A stretch of 57,642 bases of DNA from JALOTE01 sp031422195 (GCA_031422195.1 JANOPZ010000011.1:1-57642), one strand, 5' to 3'; counted from the stretch's first letter, positions 34,497 through 44,388 are shown. Notes: generated by a model not told the origin, from the letters alone. Numbers and translations are program-made.

Positions 34497-34891
34497 GCCT
34501 GCGTTTGACATTGGTGACCTTGGTTGTGCCGGATTATGACCAAGCCATTGCGTTTTACCGAGATGCCTTGGGCTTCACTTTGGCAGAAGACACGGATTTG
34601 GGTCATGGCAAACGCTGGGTGCGTGTGCACCCAAGCGGCGGGGAAACAGGGTTTTTGCTGGCCAAAGCGGTTGGTGATGAACAAAACGCAGCCATTGGGA
34701 ACCAAGCAGGCGGACGGGTCGCGTTCTTTTTACAAACGACAGATTTTGCCCGCGATTATGCTGCTTTTACTGAAAACGGCGTGCAGTTTTTAGAATCACC
34801 GCGCCATGAGATTTATGGGTCTGTGGCCGTGTTTCGGGACCCGTTTGGGAATAAATTTGATTTAATAGAATTGAGAAAAGTGCAGATTTGA
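34493..34891 (+). CDS. VOC family (glyoxalase/bleomycin resistance fold) protein
   Basis: 132 residues, one VOC module pair: VTLVVPDYDQAIAFYRDALGFTL and GSVAVFRDPFGNKFDLIEL. Candidate metal ligands are the last Glu of LIEL and an early His or Glu. Function (glyoxalase, dioxygenase or resistance) is not predictable from sequence. ATG overlaps the zapE stop, so the two are translationally coupled. Confidence 0.88.
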   Translation: MSLRLTLVTLVVPDYDQAIAFYRDALGFTLAEDTDLGHGKRWVRVHPSGGETGFLLAKAVGDEQNAAIGNQAGGRVAFFLQTTDFARDYAAFTENGVQFLESPRHEIYGSVAVFRDPFGNKFDLIELRKVQI

Positions 34892-34910
34892 AGTTTAAGC
34901 GGGACAGAAT

Positions 34911-34928
34911 ATTGACGTTTACGTCAAT
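34911..34928. promoter_or_regulatory. Operator-like 18-bp palindrome upstream of mdh
   Basis: ATTGACGTTTACGTCAAT has perfect 8-bp arms around a two-base centre. It lies about 150 bases before the mdh-suc operon. The form recalls MerR-family operators of acyl-CoA/branched-chain catabolism regulators, from memory only. Probably a transcription-factor site. Confidence 0.55.
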
Positions 34929-35076
34929 CAAAACCCATCTAACCGATTGAAAAATATGAATGCAAAATTATCAGTTGAATTTTATCTCGTTTTTTGATTG
35001 AGGTTTGAAATACCAGTGCCGCACAAGCCCGCTAGGGCAGGGCATTTGGCCGATGGATAAATGAAGGAAATCGCAC

Positions 35077-36039
35077 ATGGCGCGCAATAAAATTGCTCTT
35101 ATCGGTTCTGGCATGATTGGTGGAACGCTGGCCCACTTAATAGCCATGAAAGAACTCGGCGATGTGGTTCTGTTTGATATCGCCGACGGCATTCCGCAAG
35201 GCAAAGGGCTTGATATTGCGCAATCCTCTCCCGTCGATGATTTTGATGTGAATCTCACCGGCGTTAATTCTTATGAAGGCATCGCTGGTGCTGACGTCTG
35301 CATCGTGACCGCGGGTGTTGCCCGCAAGCCCGGTATGAGCCGCGATGATTTGATCGGAATCAATCTGAAAGTGATGGAGCAGGTTGGCGCAGGCATCAAA
35401 AAATATGCGCCCAATGCTTTCGTGATCTGCATCACCAACCCGCTCGACGCGATGGTATGGGCGTTGCAGAAGTTTTCGGGTCTGCCCGCCAATAAAGTGG
35501 TCGGCATGGCAGGCGTTTTGGATTCAGCGCGTTTCCGGTATTTTTTGGCCGCTGAATTTTCAGTGTCGGTTGAAGATGTAACCGCGTTTGTTTTGGGCGG
35601 TCACGGCGACACAATGGTTCCGCTCACACGCTATTCCACTGTTGCGGGCATTCCGCTGACAGATTTGGTGAAAATGGGTTGGCTCACCAAAGAGCGGCTC
35701 GAGGAAATCGTCCAGCGTACCCGTGATGGCGGCGCTGAAATTGTCGGCCTTCTCAAAACCGGCTCAGCCTATTATGCGCCAGCATCTTCTGCGGTGCAGA
35801 TGGCAGAAGCCTATCTGAAAGATAAAAAGCGCGTTCTACCGTGCGCCGCATATTTAACAGGGCAATATGGCATTAAAGACATGTATGTTGGTGTGCCAAC
35901 CGTGATTGGTGCTGGCGGCATTGAACGCATCATCGAGATTGATCTCAATAAAACGGAACAGGCGATGTTTGAGAAATCTGTCAATTCAGTGAAAGCGCTT
36001 TGCGAGACTTGCAAGACGCTCGCCCCGTCCCTCAAGTAA
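35077..36039 (+). CDS. mdh: Malate dehydrogenase
   Basis: 320 residues of the LDH-like group. Oxidises malate to oxaloacetate with NAD. Seen: nucleotide motif IGSGMIGG, substrate arginines in VARKPGMSRDD, NPLDAMV, and catalytic His176 in GGHGDTMV. AAGGA lies eight bases before the ATG. First gene of the mdh-sucCD-sucA-odhB-lpd operon, separated from VOC by 185 bases holding a palindrome. Confidence 0.97.
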   Translation: MARNKIALIGSGMIGGTLAHLIAMKELGDVVLFDIADGIPQGKGLDIAQSSPVDDFDVNLTGVNSYEGIAGADVCIVTAGVARKPGMSRDDLIGINLKVMEQVGAGIKKYAPNAFVICITNPLDAMVWALQKFSGLPANKVVGMAGVLDSARFRYFLAAEFSVSVEDVTAFVLGGHGDTMVPLTRYSTVAGIPLTDLVKMGWLTKERLEEIVQRTRDGGAEIVGLLKTGSAYYAPASSAVQMAEAYLKDKKRVLPCAAYLTGQYGIKDMYVGVPTVIGAGGIERIIEIDLNKTEQAMFEKSVNSVKALCETCKTLAPSLK

Positions 36040-36069
36040 TTCATTTCCAGCAAACCCAAAGGGTTTTCC

Positions 36070-37266
36070 ATGAACATCCACGAATATCAGGCCAAACGGC
36101 TTCTTAACACTTACGGCATTCCAATTTCGAAAGGCGTCGCGGTTTACTCTGTTGAGCAAGCCGAAGAATGGTCTGCACGCATGCCGGGGCCGGTCTATGT
36201 GGTGAAAAGCCAAATTCACGCAGGCGGGCGCGGCAAGGGGAAATTCAAAGAACTCGCCGAAGATGCCAAGGGCGGCGTGCGTGTGGTATTTTCTGCCGAT
36301 GATGTTGTTGCCAATGTCAAAGAAATGCTTGGCAAAACGCTTGTCACCAAACAGACTGGCCCAGCAGGCAAACAAGTCAACCGGCTTTATATTGAAGACG
36401 GCGCGCAAATTGACCGCGAGCTTTATCTTTCGATTTTGGTTGATCGTTCAGTAGGCCGCGTTGCCTTCGTCGTATCCACCGAAGGCGGCATGGATATTGA
36501 GGCTGTAGCCCATGACACGCCAGAGAAAATTATCACTTTGGCAATTGATCCCCTCAAAGGCGTAACGCCAGCGGATGTTAAAAAGCTCAATTCCGCTTTG
36601 AAACTTAAGGGCCAAGCCGCCAAAGACGGCGAGGCGCTGTTTCCGGTTTTGTATCAGGCGTTTACTGAAAAAGACATGAGCCTGCTTGAGGTTAACCCGT
36701 TGATCGTCAACAAAGCCGGTGAACTGCGCGTGCTCGATGCCAAAATCTCTTTCGACAATAATGCGATGTTCAGGCACGACGATGTGGCCGCGCTTCGCGA
36801 CCTCACCGAAGAAGACGCCAAGGAAATCGAAGCCTCAAAATATGAACTGGCTTACGTGGCGCTCGATGGCACAATCGGCTGTATGGTCAATGGCGCGGGC
36901 CTTGCCATGGCAACCATGGACATCATCAAGCTCAAAGGCGCTGAACCTGCCAACTTTTTGGATGTCGGCGGCGGTGCCACCACTGAAAAAGTCACGGCAG
37001 CCTTCAAAATCATCACCGCCGACCCTGCCGTCAAAGGCATTCTCGTCAACATCTTTGGCGGCATTATGAAATGCGATGTCATTGCCGAAGGTGTGATTGC
37101 AGCCGTTAAAGAAGTTGGCCTCAAAGTGCCGTTGGTTGTGCGCCTTGAAGGCACCAATGTGGAACTTGGCAAACAAATGCTCAATGAAAGCGGGCTGAAC
37201 GTGATCGCCGCCGATGATCTCGACGATGCCGCCGAGAAAATTGTTGCTGCGGTGAAGGGAAACTGA
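36070..37266 (+). CDS. sucC: Succinyl-CoA ligase beta subunit
   Basis: 398 residues. ATP-grasp subunit of the succinyl-CoA synthetase. N-terminal NIHEYQAKRLLNTYGIP, SQIHAGGRGKGKFK, central EVNPLIVNK and C-terminal GAGLAMATMDI and NIFGGIMKCDVIAEG. Follows mdh after 30 bases and precedes sucD by three bases. Confidence 0.97.
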   Translation: MNIHEYQAKRLLNTYGIPISKGVAVYSVEQAEEWSARMPGPVYVVKSQIHAGGRGKGKFKELAEDAKGGVRVVFSADDVVANVKEMLGKTLVTKQTGPAGKQVNRLYIEDGAQIDRELYLSILVDRSVGRVAFVVSTEGGMDIEAVAHDTPEKIITLAIDPLKGVTPADVKKLNSALKLKGQAAKDGEALFPVLYQAFTEKDMSLLEVNPLIVNKAGELRVLDAKISFDNNAMFRHDDVAALRDLTEEDAKEIEASKYELAYVALDGTIGCMVNGAGLAMATMDIIKLKGAEPANFLDVGGGATTEKVTAAFKIITADPAVKGILVNIFGGIMKCDVIAEGVIAAVKEVGLKVPLVVRLEGTNVELGKQMLNESGLNVIAADDLDDAAEKIVAAVKGN

Positions 37267-37269
37267 ACC

Positions 37270-38187
37270 ATGTCCATACTCGTAAACTCAAAAACCAAAA
37301 TTCTGGTTCAAGGTCTCACCGGCAAAACCGGCACGTTTCATACCGAGCAGGCGCTGGCCTATTTCGGCACCAAAATGGTGGGCGGCATCAACCCGAAAAA
37401 GGGCGGTGAAATTTGGCAAGGAACCGGGGAAGCTGCGGCTGGCGAAAAGCTGCCGATCTTTGCCACAGTGGCAGAAGGCAAAAAGGCAACCGGCGCAACG
37501 GCATCGGTTGTTTATGTGCCGCCAGCCTTTGCAGCGGACGCGATTATTGAGGCGATTGAAGCCAAGATTGCTTTGATCGTGTGTATCACCGAGGGCATTC
37601 CGGTTCTCGATATGGTCAAGGTCAAAGCGCGGCTGGATAAATCCAAATCAAGGCTGCTCGGGCCAAACTGCCCCGGAGTTTTAACGCCAGAACAGTGCAA
37701 AATCGGTATTATGCCGGGCAATATTTTCAAAAAAGGCTCGGTCGGTATTTTGTCGCGCTCCGGCACGCTCACCTATGAGGCCGTGTTCCAAACCACCAAT
37801 GCGGGGCTTGGCCAATCGACTGCCGTCGGTATTGGCGGCGACCCTGTGAAGGGTACTGAATTTATCGATATTCTCGACATGTTTTTGGACGATCCTGAAA
37901 CAGAATCGATCATCATGATTGGCGAGATCGGCGGTTCTGCCGAAGAAGAGGCTGCGGCTTGGTTGATTGAACAAAAAGCCAAGGGCCGCTCCAAACCGAT
38001 GGCCGGTTTTATTGCCGGGTTGTCTGCGCCAGCAGGGCGTACGATGGGCCATGCAGGGGCGGTAATTTCGGGCGGCAAAGGCGGCGCGGAAGATAAGATC
38101 AAAGCTATGGAATTGGCCGGCATTCGTGTGTCGCCATCGCCCGCTAGGTTGGGTGCGACTTTGGTTGATGTACTCAAAGGCAACTGA
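37270..38187 (+). CDS. sucD: Succinyl-CoA ligase alpha subunit
   Basis: 305 residues. Holds the CoA-binding Rossmann domain (LVQGLTGKTGTFHTEQAL, GGINPKKGG) and the phosphorylated histidine, about His261 in TMGHAGAVISGGKGGA. Makes succinate and ATP/GTP from succinyl-CoA. Starts three bases after sucC. Confidence 0.97.
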   Translation: MSILVNSKTKILVQGLTGKTGTFHTEQALAYFGTKMVGGINPKKGGEIWQGTGEAAAGEKLPIFATVAEGKKATGATASVVYVPPAFAADAIIEAIEAKIALIVCITEGIPVLDMVKVKARLDKSKSRLLGPNCPGVLTPEQCKIGIMPGNIFKKGSVGILSRSGTLTYEAVFQTTNAGLGQSTAVGIGGDPVKGTEFIDILDMFLDDPETESIIMIGEIGGSAEEEAAAWLIEQKAKGRSKPMAGFIAGLSAPAGRTMGHAGAVISGGKGGAEDKIKAMELAGIRVSPSPARLGATLVDVLKGN

Positions 38188-38221
38188 TTTTAAGAGGCGG
38201 AGCTGGTGCTTCGAAAAGACG

Positions 38222-41110
38222 ATGAGCGACAACGAAACTGATCTCTCAGCTTTAACCGGCGATAATGTTGCTTATCTCGAGCAAATGATGGGTGAGGCTG
38301 CTTCCGGCCCGTCATGGAAAAAGGCCCATTGGCCAATTGCTGTTAATGGCGAGCTGACGTCTGCGCTTGATGGCAATTGGCCTGCCGTGATTGAAAAGAA
38401 AGTCGCCGATAAAGCTAAGGCCGAGGCTGCTGTTACCGGGAAAGCTACATCATCCGAAGACATTATCAAAGCCGCACAGGATTCTGTTCGCGCCATTATG
38501 ATGATCCGCGCTTACCGTATGCGCGGGCACTTGCATGCCAAACTCGATCCGCTTGGCATTGCAAAACCGATTGAAGATTACAACGAATTGTCACCTGTCG
38601 CCTATGGTTTTACGGAAGCTGATTACGACCGTAAAATCTACATCGATAAGGTGTTGGGACTGGAATACGCTTCGATCCGCGAAATGTTGGAAATTTTAGA
38701 GCGTACCTATTGCTCGACGCTTGGCGTTGAGTTCATGCATATCTCAAACCCTGAAGAGAAATCTTGGATTCAAGAGCGCATTGAAGGGCCAGATAAGGCA
38801 ATTGCTTTTACTGACATGGGCAAGAAAGCCATCCTTGCAAAGCTGATTGAAGCAGAAGGTTTTGAGAGCTTTATCGACGTTAAATATAAGGGCACGAAGC
38901 GATTTGGTCTGGATGGCGGTGAAAGCCTCATTCCGGCGCTTGAGCAGATTATCAAGCGCGGTGGCGGTTTGGGCCTGAAAGAGGTTGTATTCGGCATGGC
39001 GCACCGCGGGCGTTTGAATGTGCTGACACAAGTGATGGCAAAGCCGCACCGCGCAGTGTTTCACGAGTTTAAGGGCGGTTCTTATGCACCGGATAATGTT
39101 GAAGGCTCAGGCGATGTGAAGTATCACTTGGGTGCTTCTGCCGACCGTGAGTTTGACGGTAATACCGTGCATTTGTCGCTTACCGCCAATCCGTCTCACC
39201 TTGAAATCGTCAACCCGGTTGTCATGGGCAAAGCGCGCGCCAAACAGGATTTGGGCGCGACTGTCTGGGAAGGCGATATTATTCCGCTCTCAGAACGCTC
39301 CAAAGTTATGCCGCTCTTGCTGCATGGCGATGCGGCTTTTGCAGGCCAAGGCGTGGTGCCGGAGATTTTGGGCTTGTCTGGTCTGCGCGGCTACCGCGTT
39401 GCAGGCACAGTGCATTTTATCATCAACAACCAGATCGGCTTTACAACCAATCCTGCATTTTCGCGCTCATCGCCTTATCCGTCTGATTTTGCCAAAGGCA
39501 TTGAAGCGCCGGTATTTCATGTCAATGGCGATGACCCAGAAGCTGTGGTGTTTGCGGCAAAAATTGCCACCGAATACCGTATGAAATTCCATAAACCCGT
39601 CGTGATCGACATGTTCTGCTATCGCCGCTACGGCCATAATGAAGGCGATGAACCGGCGTTTACCCAGCCCAAAATGTATGGCGTTATCCGTCAGCACCCC
39701 CGCGTTACTGACATTTACGCCGGAAAATTGATTGCGGAGGGCGTGATCGGTGAGGCTGAATATGAGGCCATGAAAGCCGAATGGCGCGCGCATCTTGAAG
39801 GGGAACACGAGGCCGGGCAAGCCTATAAGCCCAACAAGGCAGATTGGCTTGACGGGCAATGGACCGGCCTTGCAAAGGCTGATTCAACCGATGAAATGCG
39901 GCGCGGCAAAACCGCAATGCCGCTTAAAACACTCAAAGAACTCGGCAAGAAATTGTCTGAAATCCCTGCTGGCTTTACCGCTCATAAGACCATCCAACGC
40001 TTTATGGACGGCCGCGCACAAATGGTTGAAAGCGGCGCCGGAATTGATTGGGCGTTCGGTGAGGCGCTGGCATTTGGTTCACTGTGTTTGGATGGCCACA
40101 AAATCAGGCTTTCGGGCCAAGACAGCGAGCGCGGCACATTTAGCCAACGGCATTCAGTTTTGTATGATCAAGAAACCGAAGAGCGTTATATTCCGCTGGC
40201 CAATATTGCGCCGAACCAAGCGCGCTTTGAAGTCATCAATTCCATGCTGTCTGAAGAGGCGGTGCTGGGATTTGACTACGGCTATTCGCTGGCCCGCCCC
40301 AATGCGCTGACATTGTGGGAAGCGCAGTTTGGTGATTTTGCCAATGGCGCTCAGGTGGTGTTTGACCAATTTATCTCGTCTGGTGAGCGTAAATGGTTGC
40401 GCATGTCTGGCCTCGTTTGCTTGCTTCCGCATGGGTATGAAGGCCAAGGGCCGGAGCATTCATCGGCGCGCCTTGAACGCTTTTTGCAGATGTGCGCTGA
40501 AGATAATATGCAGGTTGCGAACGTGACGACGCCTGCCAATTATTTCCATATTTTGCGCCGCCAAATGAAACGTGATTTTAGAAAGCCGCTCATTTTGATG
40601 ACGCCGAAATCGCTGCTTCGCCATAAGCGGGCGGTGTCGACGCTGGCCGAAATGTCAGGTGAAAGCGCATTCCACCGTTTGCTGTGGGATGATGCGCAGT
40701 ATCTGAAAGACCAGCCGATTAAACTGGTGAAAGACAGCAAAATTCGCCGTGTGGTGATGTGCTCCGGTAAGGTCTATTATGACCTTTATGAAGACCGTGA
40801 AAAACGCGGTGTCGATGATGTTTATCTGCTGCGCGTCGAACAATTATACCCGTTCCCGGCCAAAGCGCTGATCAATGAACTGTCGCGCTTCAAGAACGCC
40901 GAAATGGTGTGGTGTCAGGAAGAGCCTAAAAATATGGGCTCGTGGTCATTTGTTGACCCGTATCTCGAATGGGTTTTGGCCCATATCGAGGCCAAGCACC
41001 AGCGTGTGCGCTATACCGGCCGTCCGGCTTCGGCGTCACCTGCCACAGGCTTAATGTCGACCCACCTCGCCCAACTTAACGCATTCCTGCAAGACGCTTT
41101 AGGGGATTAA
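38222..41110 (+). CDS. sucA: 2-Oxoglutarate dehydrogenase E1 component
   Basis: 962 residues. TPP-dependent decarboxylase of the 2-oxoglutarate dehydrogenase complex. Seen: GMAHRGRLNVL, HLSLTANPSHLEIVNPV, the TPP-binding GDAAFAGQGVV...NNQIGFTT region, and the C-terminal transketolase part (LPHGYEGQGPEHSSARLERFL). ATG 38222 is 34 bases after sucD; a longer frame would begin inside sucD. Confidence 0.97.
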   Translation: MSDNETDLSALTGDNVAYLEQMMGEAASGPSWKKAHWPIAVNGELTSALDGNWPAVIEKKVADKAKAEAAVTGKATSSEDIIKAAQDSVRAIMMIRAYRMRGHLHAKLDPLGIAKPIEDYNELSPVAYGFTEADYDRKIYIDKVLGLEYASIREMLEILERTYCSTLGVEFMHISNPEEKSWIQERIEGPDKAIAFTDMGKKAILAKLIEAEGFESFIDVKYKGTKRFGLDGGESLIPALEQIIKRGGGLGLKEVVFGMAHRGRLNVLTQVMAKPHRAVFHEFKGGSYAPDNVEGSGDVKYHLGASADREFDGNTVHLSLTANPSHLEIVNPVVMGKARAKQDLGATVWEGDIIPLSERSKVMPLLLHGDAAFAGQGVVPEILGLSGLRGYRVAGTVHFIINNQIGFTTNPAFSRSSPYPSDFAKGIEAPVFHVNGDDPEAVVFAAKIATEYRMKFHKPVVIDMFCYRRYGHNEGDEPAFTQPKMYGVIRQHPRVTDIYAGKLIAEGVIGEAEYEAMKAEWRAHLEGEHEAGQAYKPNKADWLDGQWTGLAKADSTDEMRRGKTAMPLKTLKELGKKLSEIPAGFTAHKTIQRFMDGRAQMVESGAGIDWAFGEALAFGSLCLDGHKIRLSGQDSERGTFSQRHSVLYDQETEERYIPLANIAPNQARFEVINSMLSEEAVLGFDYGYSLARPNALTLWEAQFGDFANGAQVVFDQFISSGERKWLRMSGLVCLLPHGYEGQGPEHSSARLERFLQMCAEDNMQVANVTTPANYFHILRRQMKRDFRKPLILMTPKSLLRHKRAVSTLAEMSGESAFHRLLWDDAQYLKDQPIKLVKDSKIRRVVMCSGKVYYDLYEDREKRGVDDVYLLRVEQLYPFPAKALINELSRFKNAEMVWCQEEPKNMGSWSFVDPYLEWVLAHIEAKHQRVRYTGRPASASPATGLMSTHLAQLNAFLQDALGD

Positions 41111-41115
41111 AACTT

Positions 41116-42336
41116 ATGGCAACCGAAATCCGTGTACCGACCCTCGGCGAATCTGTCTCCGAAGCGACGATTGGCAAATGGTTCAAGAAAGCCGGTGAGG
41201 CAGTAAAAGCCGATGAGCCGATTGTTGAGCTTGAAACCGACAAGGTAACGCTGGAAGTGCCAGCCCCCGCGTCTGGCGTGCTCGCCGAGATTTTGGCCGC
41301 TGCTGGAACAACAGTGACTGTCAATGCGCTGCTGGGGTTGATTGCGGAAGGTGCTGTGGCATCAGCTTCGCCAACGGTCAAAACACCGGCGGCTGCTCCA
41401 GTTTCCGCGCCTGTTGTTGCCGCGCCTGCTCCAGCTTCAACCGCTATGCCCGCTGCACCTGCAGCTGCCAAACTCATGGCCGATAGCGGCGTTAATGTTG
41501 ATGCGGGCTCCGGTAAACGCGGTCAGGTGTTGAAGGGCGATGTGTTGTCAGCTATTGCCAATCCTGCGCCTGTTTTAACGCCGGTTGCAGCAACCGTTCC
41601 TGCCGCGCCACGCGCTGCATCTGCCCCTGATGATGCCCCCCGCGAGGAGCGTATCAAAATGAGCCGCCTGCGCCAAACCATCGCGCGGCGTTTGAAAGAT
41701 GCACAAAACCAGGCCGCTATGCTCACCACTTTTAACGAGGTGGATATGGGCCCAGTGATGGATTTGCGGAACCGCTACAAGGAATTGTTCGAGAAAAAAC
41801 ATGGTGTTAAATTGGGGTTTATGGGCTTTTTTACAAAAGCCGTAACCCATGCCTTGAAAGAAATGCCGGCCGTCAATGCTGAAATCGACGGGCAGGACAT
41901 CATCTATAAAAACTTCTGCCATATTGGTGTTGCCGTTGGCACCGATAAAGGCTTGGTTGTGCCGGTGGTGCGCAATGCCGACCAAATGAGCATTTCTGAA
42001 ATCGAAAAAGATATTGCACGGCTTGGCAAAGCCGCGCGTGACGGCGCGCTCTCGATGGCGGATATGCAAGGTGGTACTTTCACGATTTCCAACGGCGGTG
42101 TCTATGGCTCGCTGATGTCCACGCCGATTTTGAACGCACCGCAATCCGGAATTTTGGGCATGCACAAAATCCAAGAGCGGCCAATGGCTATTGGCGGTGC
42201 TGTGGTAATCCGCCCGATGATGTATCTGGCGCTCAGCTATGACCACCGTATTGTCGACGGGAAAGAAGCTGTAACCTTCCTTGTACGGGTTAAAGAAACC
42301 TTGGAAAACCCTGAGCGTTTGGTTTTGGATTTGTAA
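41116..42336 (+). CDS. odhB: Dihydrolipoyl succinyltransferase E2 component
   Basis: 406 residues. One lipoyl domain with Lys43 in ETDKVTLEV, an Ala/Pro-rich linker, a subunit-binding domain (about AKLMADSGVNVDAGSGKRG), and the catalytic domain ending SYDHRIVDGKEAV with the active-site His and Asp. Forms the core of the 2-oxoglutarate dehydrogenase complex. Starts five bases after sucA. The symbol sucB is used equally. Confidence 0.96.
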   Translation: MATEIRVPTLGESVSEATIGKWFKKAGEAVKADEPIVELETDKVTLEVPAPASGVLAEILAAAGTTVTVNALLGLIAEGAVASASPTVKTPAAAPVSAPVVAAPAPASTAMPAAPAAAKLMADSGVNVDAGSGKRGQVLKGDVLSAIANPAPVLTPVAATVPAAPRAASAPDDAPREERIKMSRLRQTIARRLKDAQNQAAMLTTFNEVDMGPVMDLRNRYKELFEKKHGVKLGFMGFFTKAVTHALKEMPAVNAEIDGQDIIYKNFCHIGVAVGTDKGLVVPVVRNADQMSISEIEKDIARLGKAARDGALSMADMQGGTFTISNGGVYGSLMSTPILNAPQSGILGMHKIQERPMAIGGAVVIRPMMYLALSYDHRIVDGKEAVTFLVRVKETLENPERLVLDL

Positions 42337-42337
42337 G

Positions 42338-42841
42338 ATGCGCGGGTTGCTTACTGCAGTTTTGTCTTTGGCATTGAGTGGCTCGGCCACAGCCAACTGC
42401 TTTCAAGAGCTCGCCATTTACAAAGACGCAGCCGCCAATGGTGAACTCAGTTTTACGCCACGCAAAGACGGCGAAGTGGACCCGATGCTTGCACGGTTTA
42501 CAATCCGCTTTCCTGAGAACAATGTCGTCCTTGATGGAATTATCATGGATGCCGGCGAGCCGTTTTTCCGCCCGCTTGGTATGATCATGCATAATTGCCC
42601 TGAGGGCGATGCGACGGGTGACGAGATTGCTGCCTGCACTGTTTGGCAGGGGATTGTCTATGGCGTCGATCAGGAGGCTGATATTTCTTATTTGGCTGCC
42701 ACCAATGCGGGCAAGCCTGCCGCGAGCGCGCTGCTGTTTCCCGATCTTGGCGCAGCTGTACAAATGTCCACTGCGTTTGGCGCTGGTAAACTCAGCGCCC
42801 CACCAAAAGATGATTTCAAGCAGTCGGCCTGTTTAGAATAG
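42338..42841 (+). CDS. Periplasmic protein of unknown function inside the TCA operon
   Basis: 167 residues, ATG one base after the odhB stop. Signal peptide (LLTAVLSLALSGSATA, cleavage about residue 19). Four cysteines in the mature part (CFQEL at the start, HNCPEG, AACTVW, SACLE), enough for two disulfides. No membrane segment after the signal. I do not recognise a family. It lies between odhB and lpd, so it is co-transcribed with cytoplasmic enzymes although it is exported. Confidence 0.78.
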   Translation: MRGLLTAVLSLALSGSATANCFQELAIYKDAAANGELSFTPRKDGEVDPMLARFTIRFPENNVVLDGIIMDAGEPFFRPLGMIMHNCPEGDATGDEIAACTVWQGIVYGVDQEADISYLAATNAGKPAASALLFPDLGAAVQMSTAFGAGKLSAPPKDDFKQSACLE

Positions 42842-42871
42842 GTTGCGACGAGCGATGTGATGGAGATGAAT

Positions 42872-44272
42872 ATGTCTTATGATGTTGTAATCATCGGCTC
42901 TGGCCCGGGTGGCTATGTGTGCGCCATTAAGTGTGCTCAGCTTGGTCTGAAGACAGCGATTGTTGAAAAGAACCCCACGCTTGGCGGCACCTGCCTTAAC
43001 ATCGGCTGCATCCCATCCAAAGCGTTGTTGCATGCCTCTGACATGTTTCATGAAGCGGGGCATGGATTTGCCAGTTTAGGTATTGAGGTGAAACCCAAGC
43101 TGAACCTGACTGCGATGATGGCGCATAAAGACAGCGTTGTAAAAGCCAATGTCGATGGCGTTTCGTTTTTGATGAAGAAGAACAAGGTGGAAGTTCATAC
43201 GGGTCTTGGCGCGGTTGCGGGCACCGGCAAAGTCACTGTAACTGCCGCTGACGCGACAGTGACAACGCTTGAGACCAAAAATATCGTGATTGCCACCGGC
43301 TCGGATGTGACGGGCATTCCCGGCGTCAAAGTGGCGATCGATGAGAAAACCATTGTCACCTCAACCGGCGCACTCATATTGGAAAAAGTGCCAGCAACCA
43401 TGATTGTGGTGGGCGGCGGTGTGATCGGTTTGGAGCTGGGTTCGGTTTGGAGCCGCCTTGGCGCCAAGGTGACCGTCATTGAATATCTCGATGGAATTTT
43501 AGGCGGAATGGACGCTGAGATTTCCAAGAACTTTCTGCGTATTTTACAAAAACAAGGGATTGTCTTCAAACTGGGCCAAAAAGTCACGGGCATTGATAAA
43601 GCGCTGGAGGGCGCGACAGTGACTTATGAACCAAAATCAGGCGGTCCGGCAGAAACACTGAACGCTGATATCGTGCTGGTGGCAACGGGCCGCAAACCTT
43701 ACACCGAAGGTTTAGGGTTTGAGACAATTGGCGTTGTGCTGGATCATCGCGGCCGGGTGCCGGTGGACAACCACTGGCAAGCTGCGCCCGGCATTTTTGC
43801 CATTGGCGATGTGATTGCCGGGCCGATGCTTGCCCATAAGGCCGAAGATGAAGGTGTGGCGGTGGCTGAAATTCTGGCTGGTCAGCATGGCCATGTGAAC
43901 TATGATGTCATTCCAAATGTCGTTTACACTGAACCAGAAGTGGCATCGGTTGGCAAAACCGAAGAAGAACTCAAAGCCGCTGGCGTTGCTTACAAAATCG
44001 GCAAATTCCCGTTCATGGCCAACGGCCGTGCCCGCGCGATGAATGCCACTGAAGGTTTTGTGAAGTGTTTGGCTGACGCTGCAACTGACCGCGTTTTAGG
44101 CGTGCATATCATTGGCAAAAGCGCCGGTGACTTGATCCACGAATGCGCAGTGTTGATGGAATTTGGCGGTTCATCGGAAGATTTAGGCCGCACTTGCCAT
44201 GCCCACCCGACATTATCTGAAGCGGTGCGCGAGGCTGCGTTGGCAACGTTTGCAAAACCGCTGCATCTGTAA
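42872..44272 (+). CDS. lpd: Dihydrolipoyl dehydrogenase (E3)
   Basis: 466 residues. Flavin disulfide reductase re-oxidising lipoyl groups. FAD motif IIGSGPGGYVCA, redox disulfide Cys41-Cys46 in GGTCLNIGCIPSK, NAD site VGGGVIGLELGSVW, GDVIAGPMLAHKAEDEG, and the catalytic His-Glu in CHAHPTLSE. ATG 42872 has GGAG six bases upstream; in-frame GTG 42857 is less likely. Serves 2-oxoglutarate dehydrogenase and the glycine cleavage system. Confidence 0.97.
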   Translation: MSYDVVIIGSGPGGYVCAIKCAQLGLKTAIVEKNPTLGGTCLNIGCIPSKALLHASDMFHEAGHGFASLGIEVKPKLNLTAMMAHKDSVVKANVDGVSFLMKKNKVEVHTGLGAVAGTGKVTVTAADATVTTLETKNIVIATGSDVTGIPGVKVAIDEKTIVTSTGALILEKVPATMIVVGGGVIGLELGSVWSRLGAKVTVIEYLDGILGGMDAEISKNFLRILQKQGIVFKLGQKVTGIDKALEGATVTYEPKSGGPAETLNADIVLVATGRKPYTEGLGFETIGVVLDHRGRVPVDNHWQAAPGIFAIGDVIAGPMLAHKAEDEGVAVAEILAGQHGHVNYDVIPNVVYTEPEVASVGKTEEELKAAGVAYKIGKFPFMANGRARAMNATEGFVKCLADAATDRVLGVHIIGKSAGDLIHECAVLMEFGGSSEDLGRTCHAHPTLSEAVREAALATFAKPLHL

Positions 44273-44328
44273 AAGTGTTCATTGTAAACGCGCTATTTGA
44301 AAATGCGTGGCACTTGAAAACAGCTTAT

Positions 44329-44360
44329 TAAAAAAGCGCCGGTGCAAAAACACCGGCGCT
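44329..44360 (-). terminator. Rho-independent terminator of the small secreted protein gene
   Basis: Perfect ten-bp stem AGCGCCGGTG / CACCGGCGCT (44335-44344 and 44351-44360) with a six-base loop. Read on the minus strand it is followed by TTTTTT. It also lies at the 3' side of lpd, so it may serve both. Confidence 0.9.
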
Positions 44361-44388
44361 CACATTCAAATAATGTGGAGGCGTTTGC

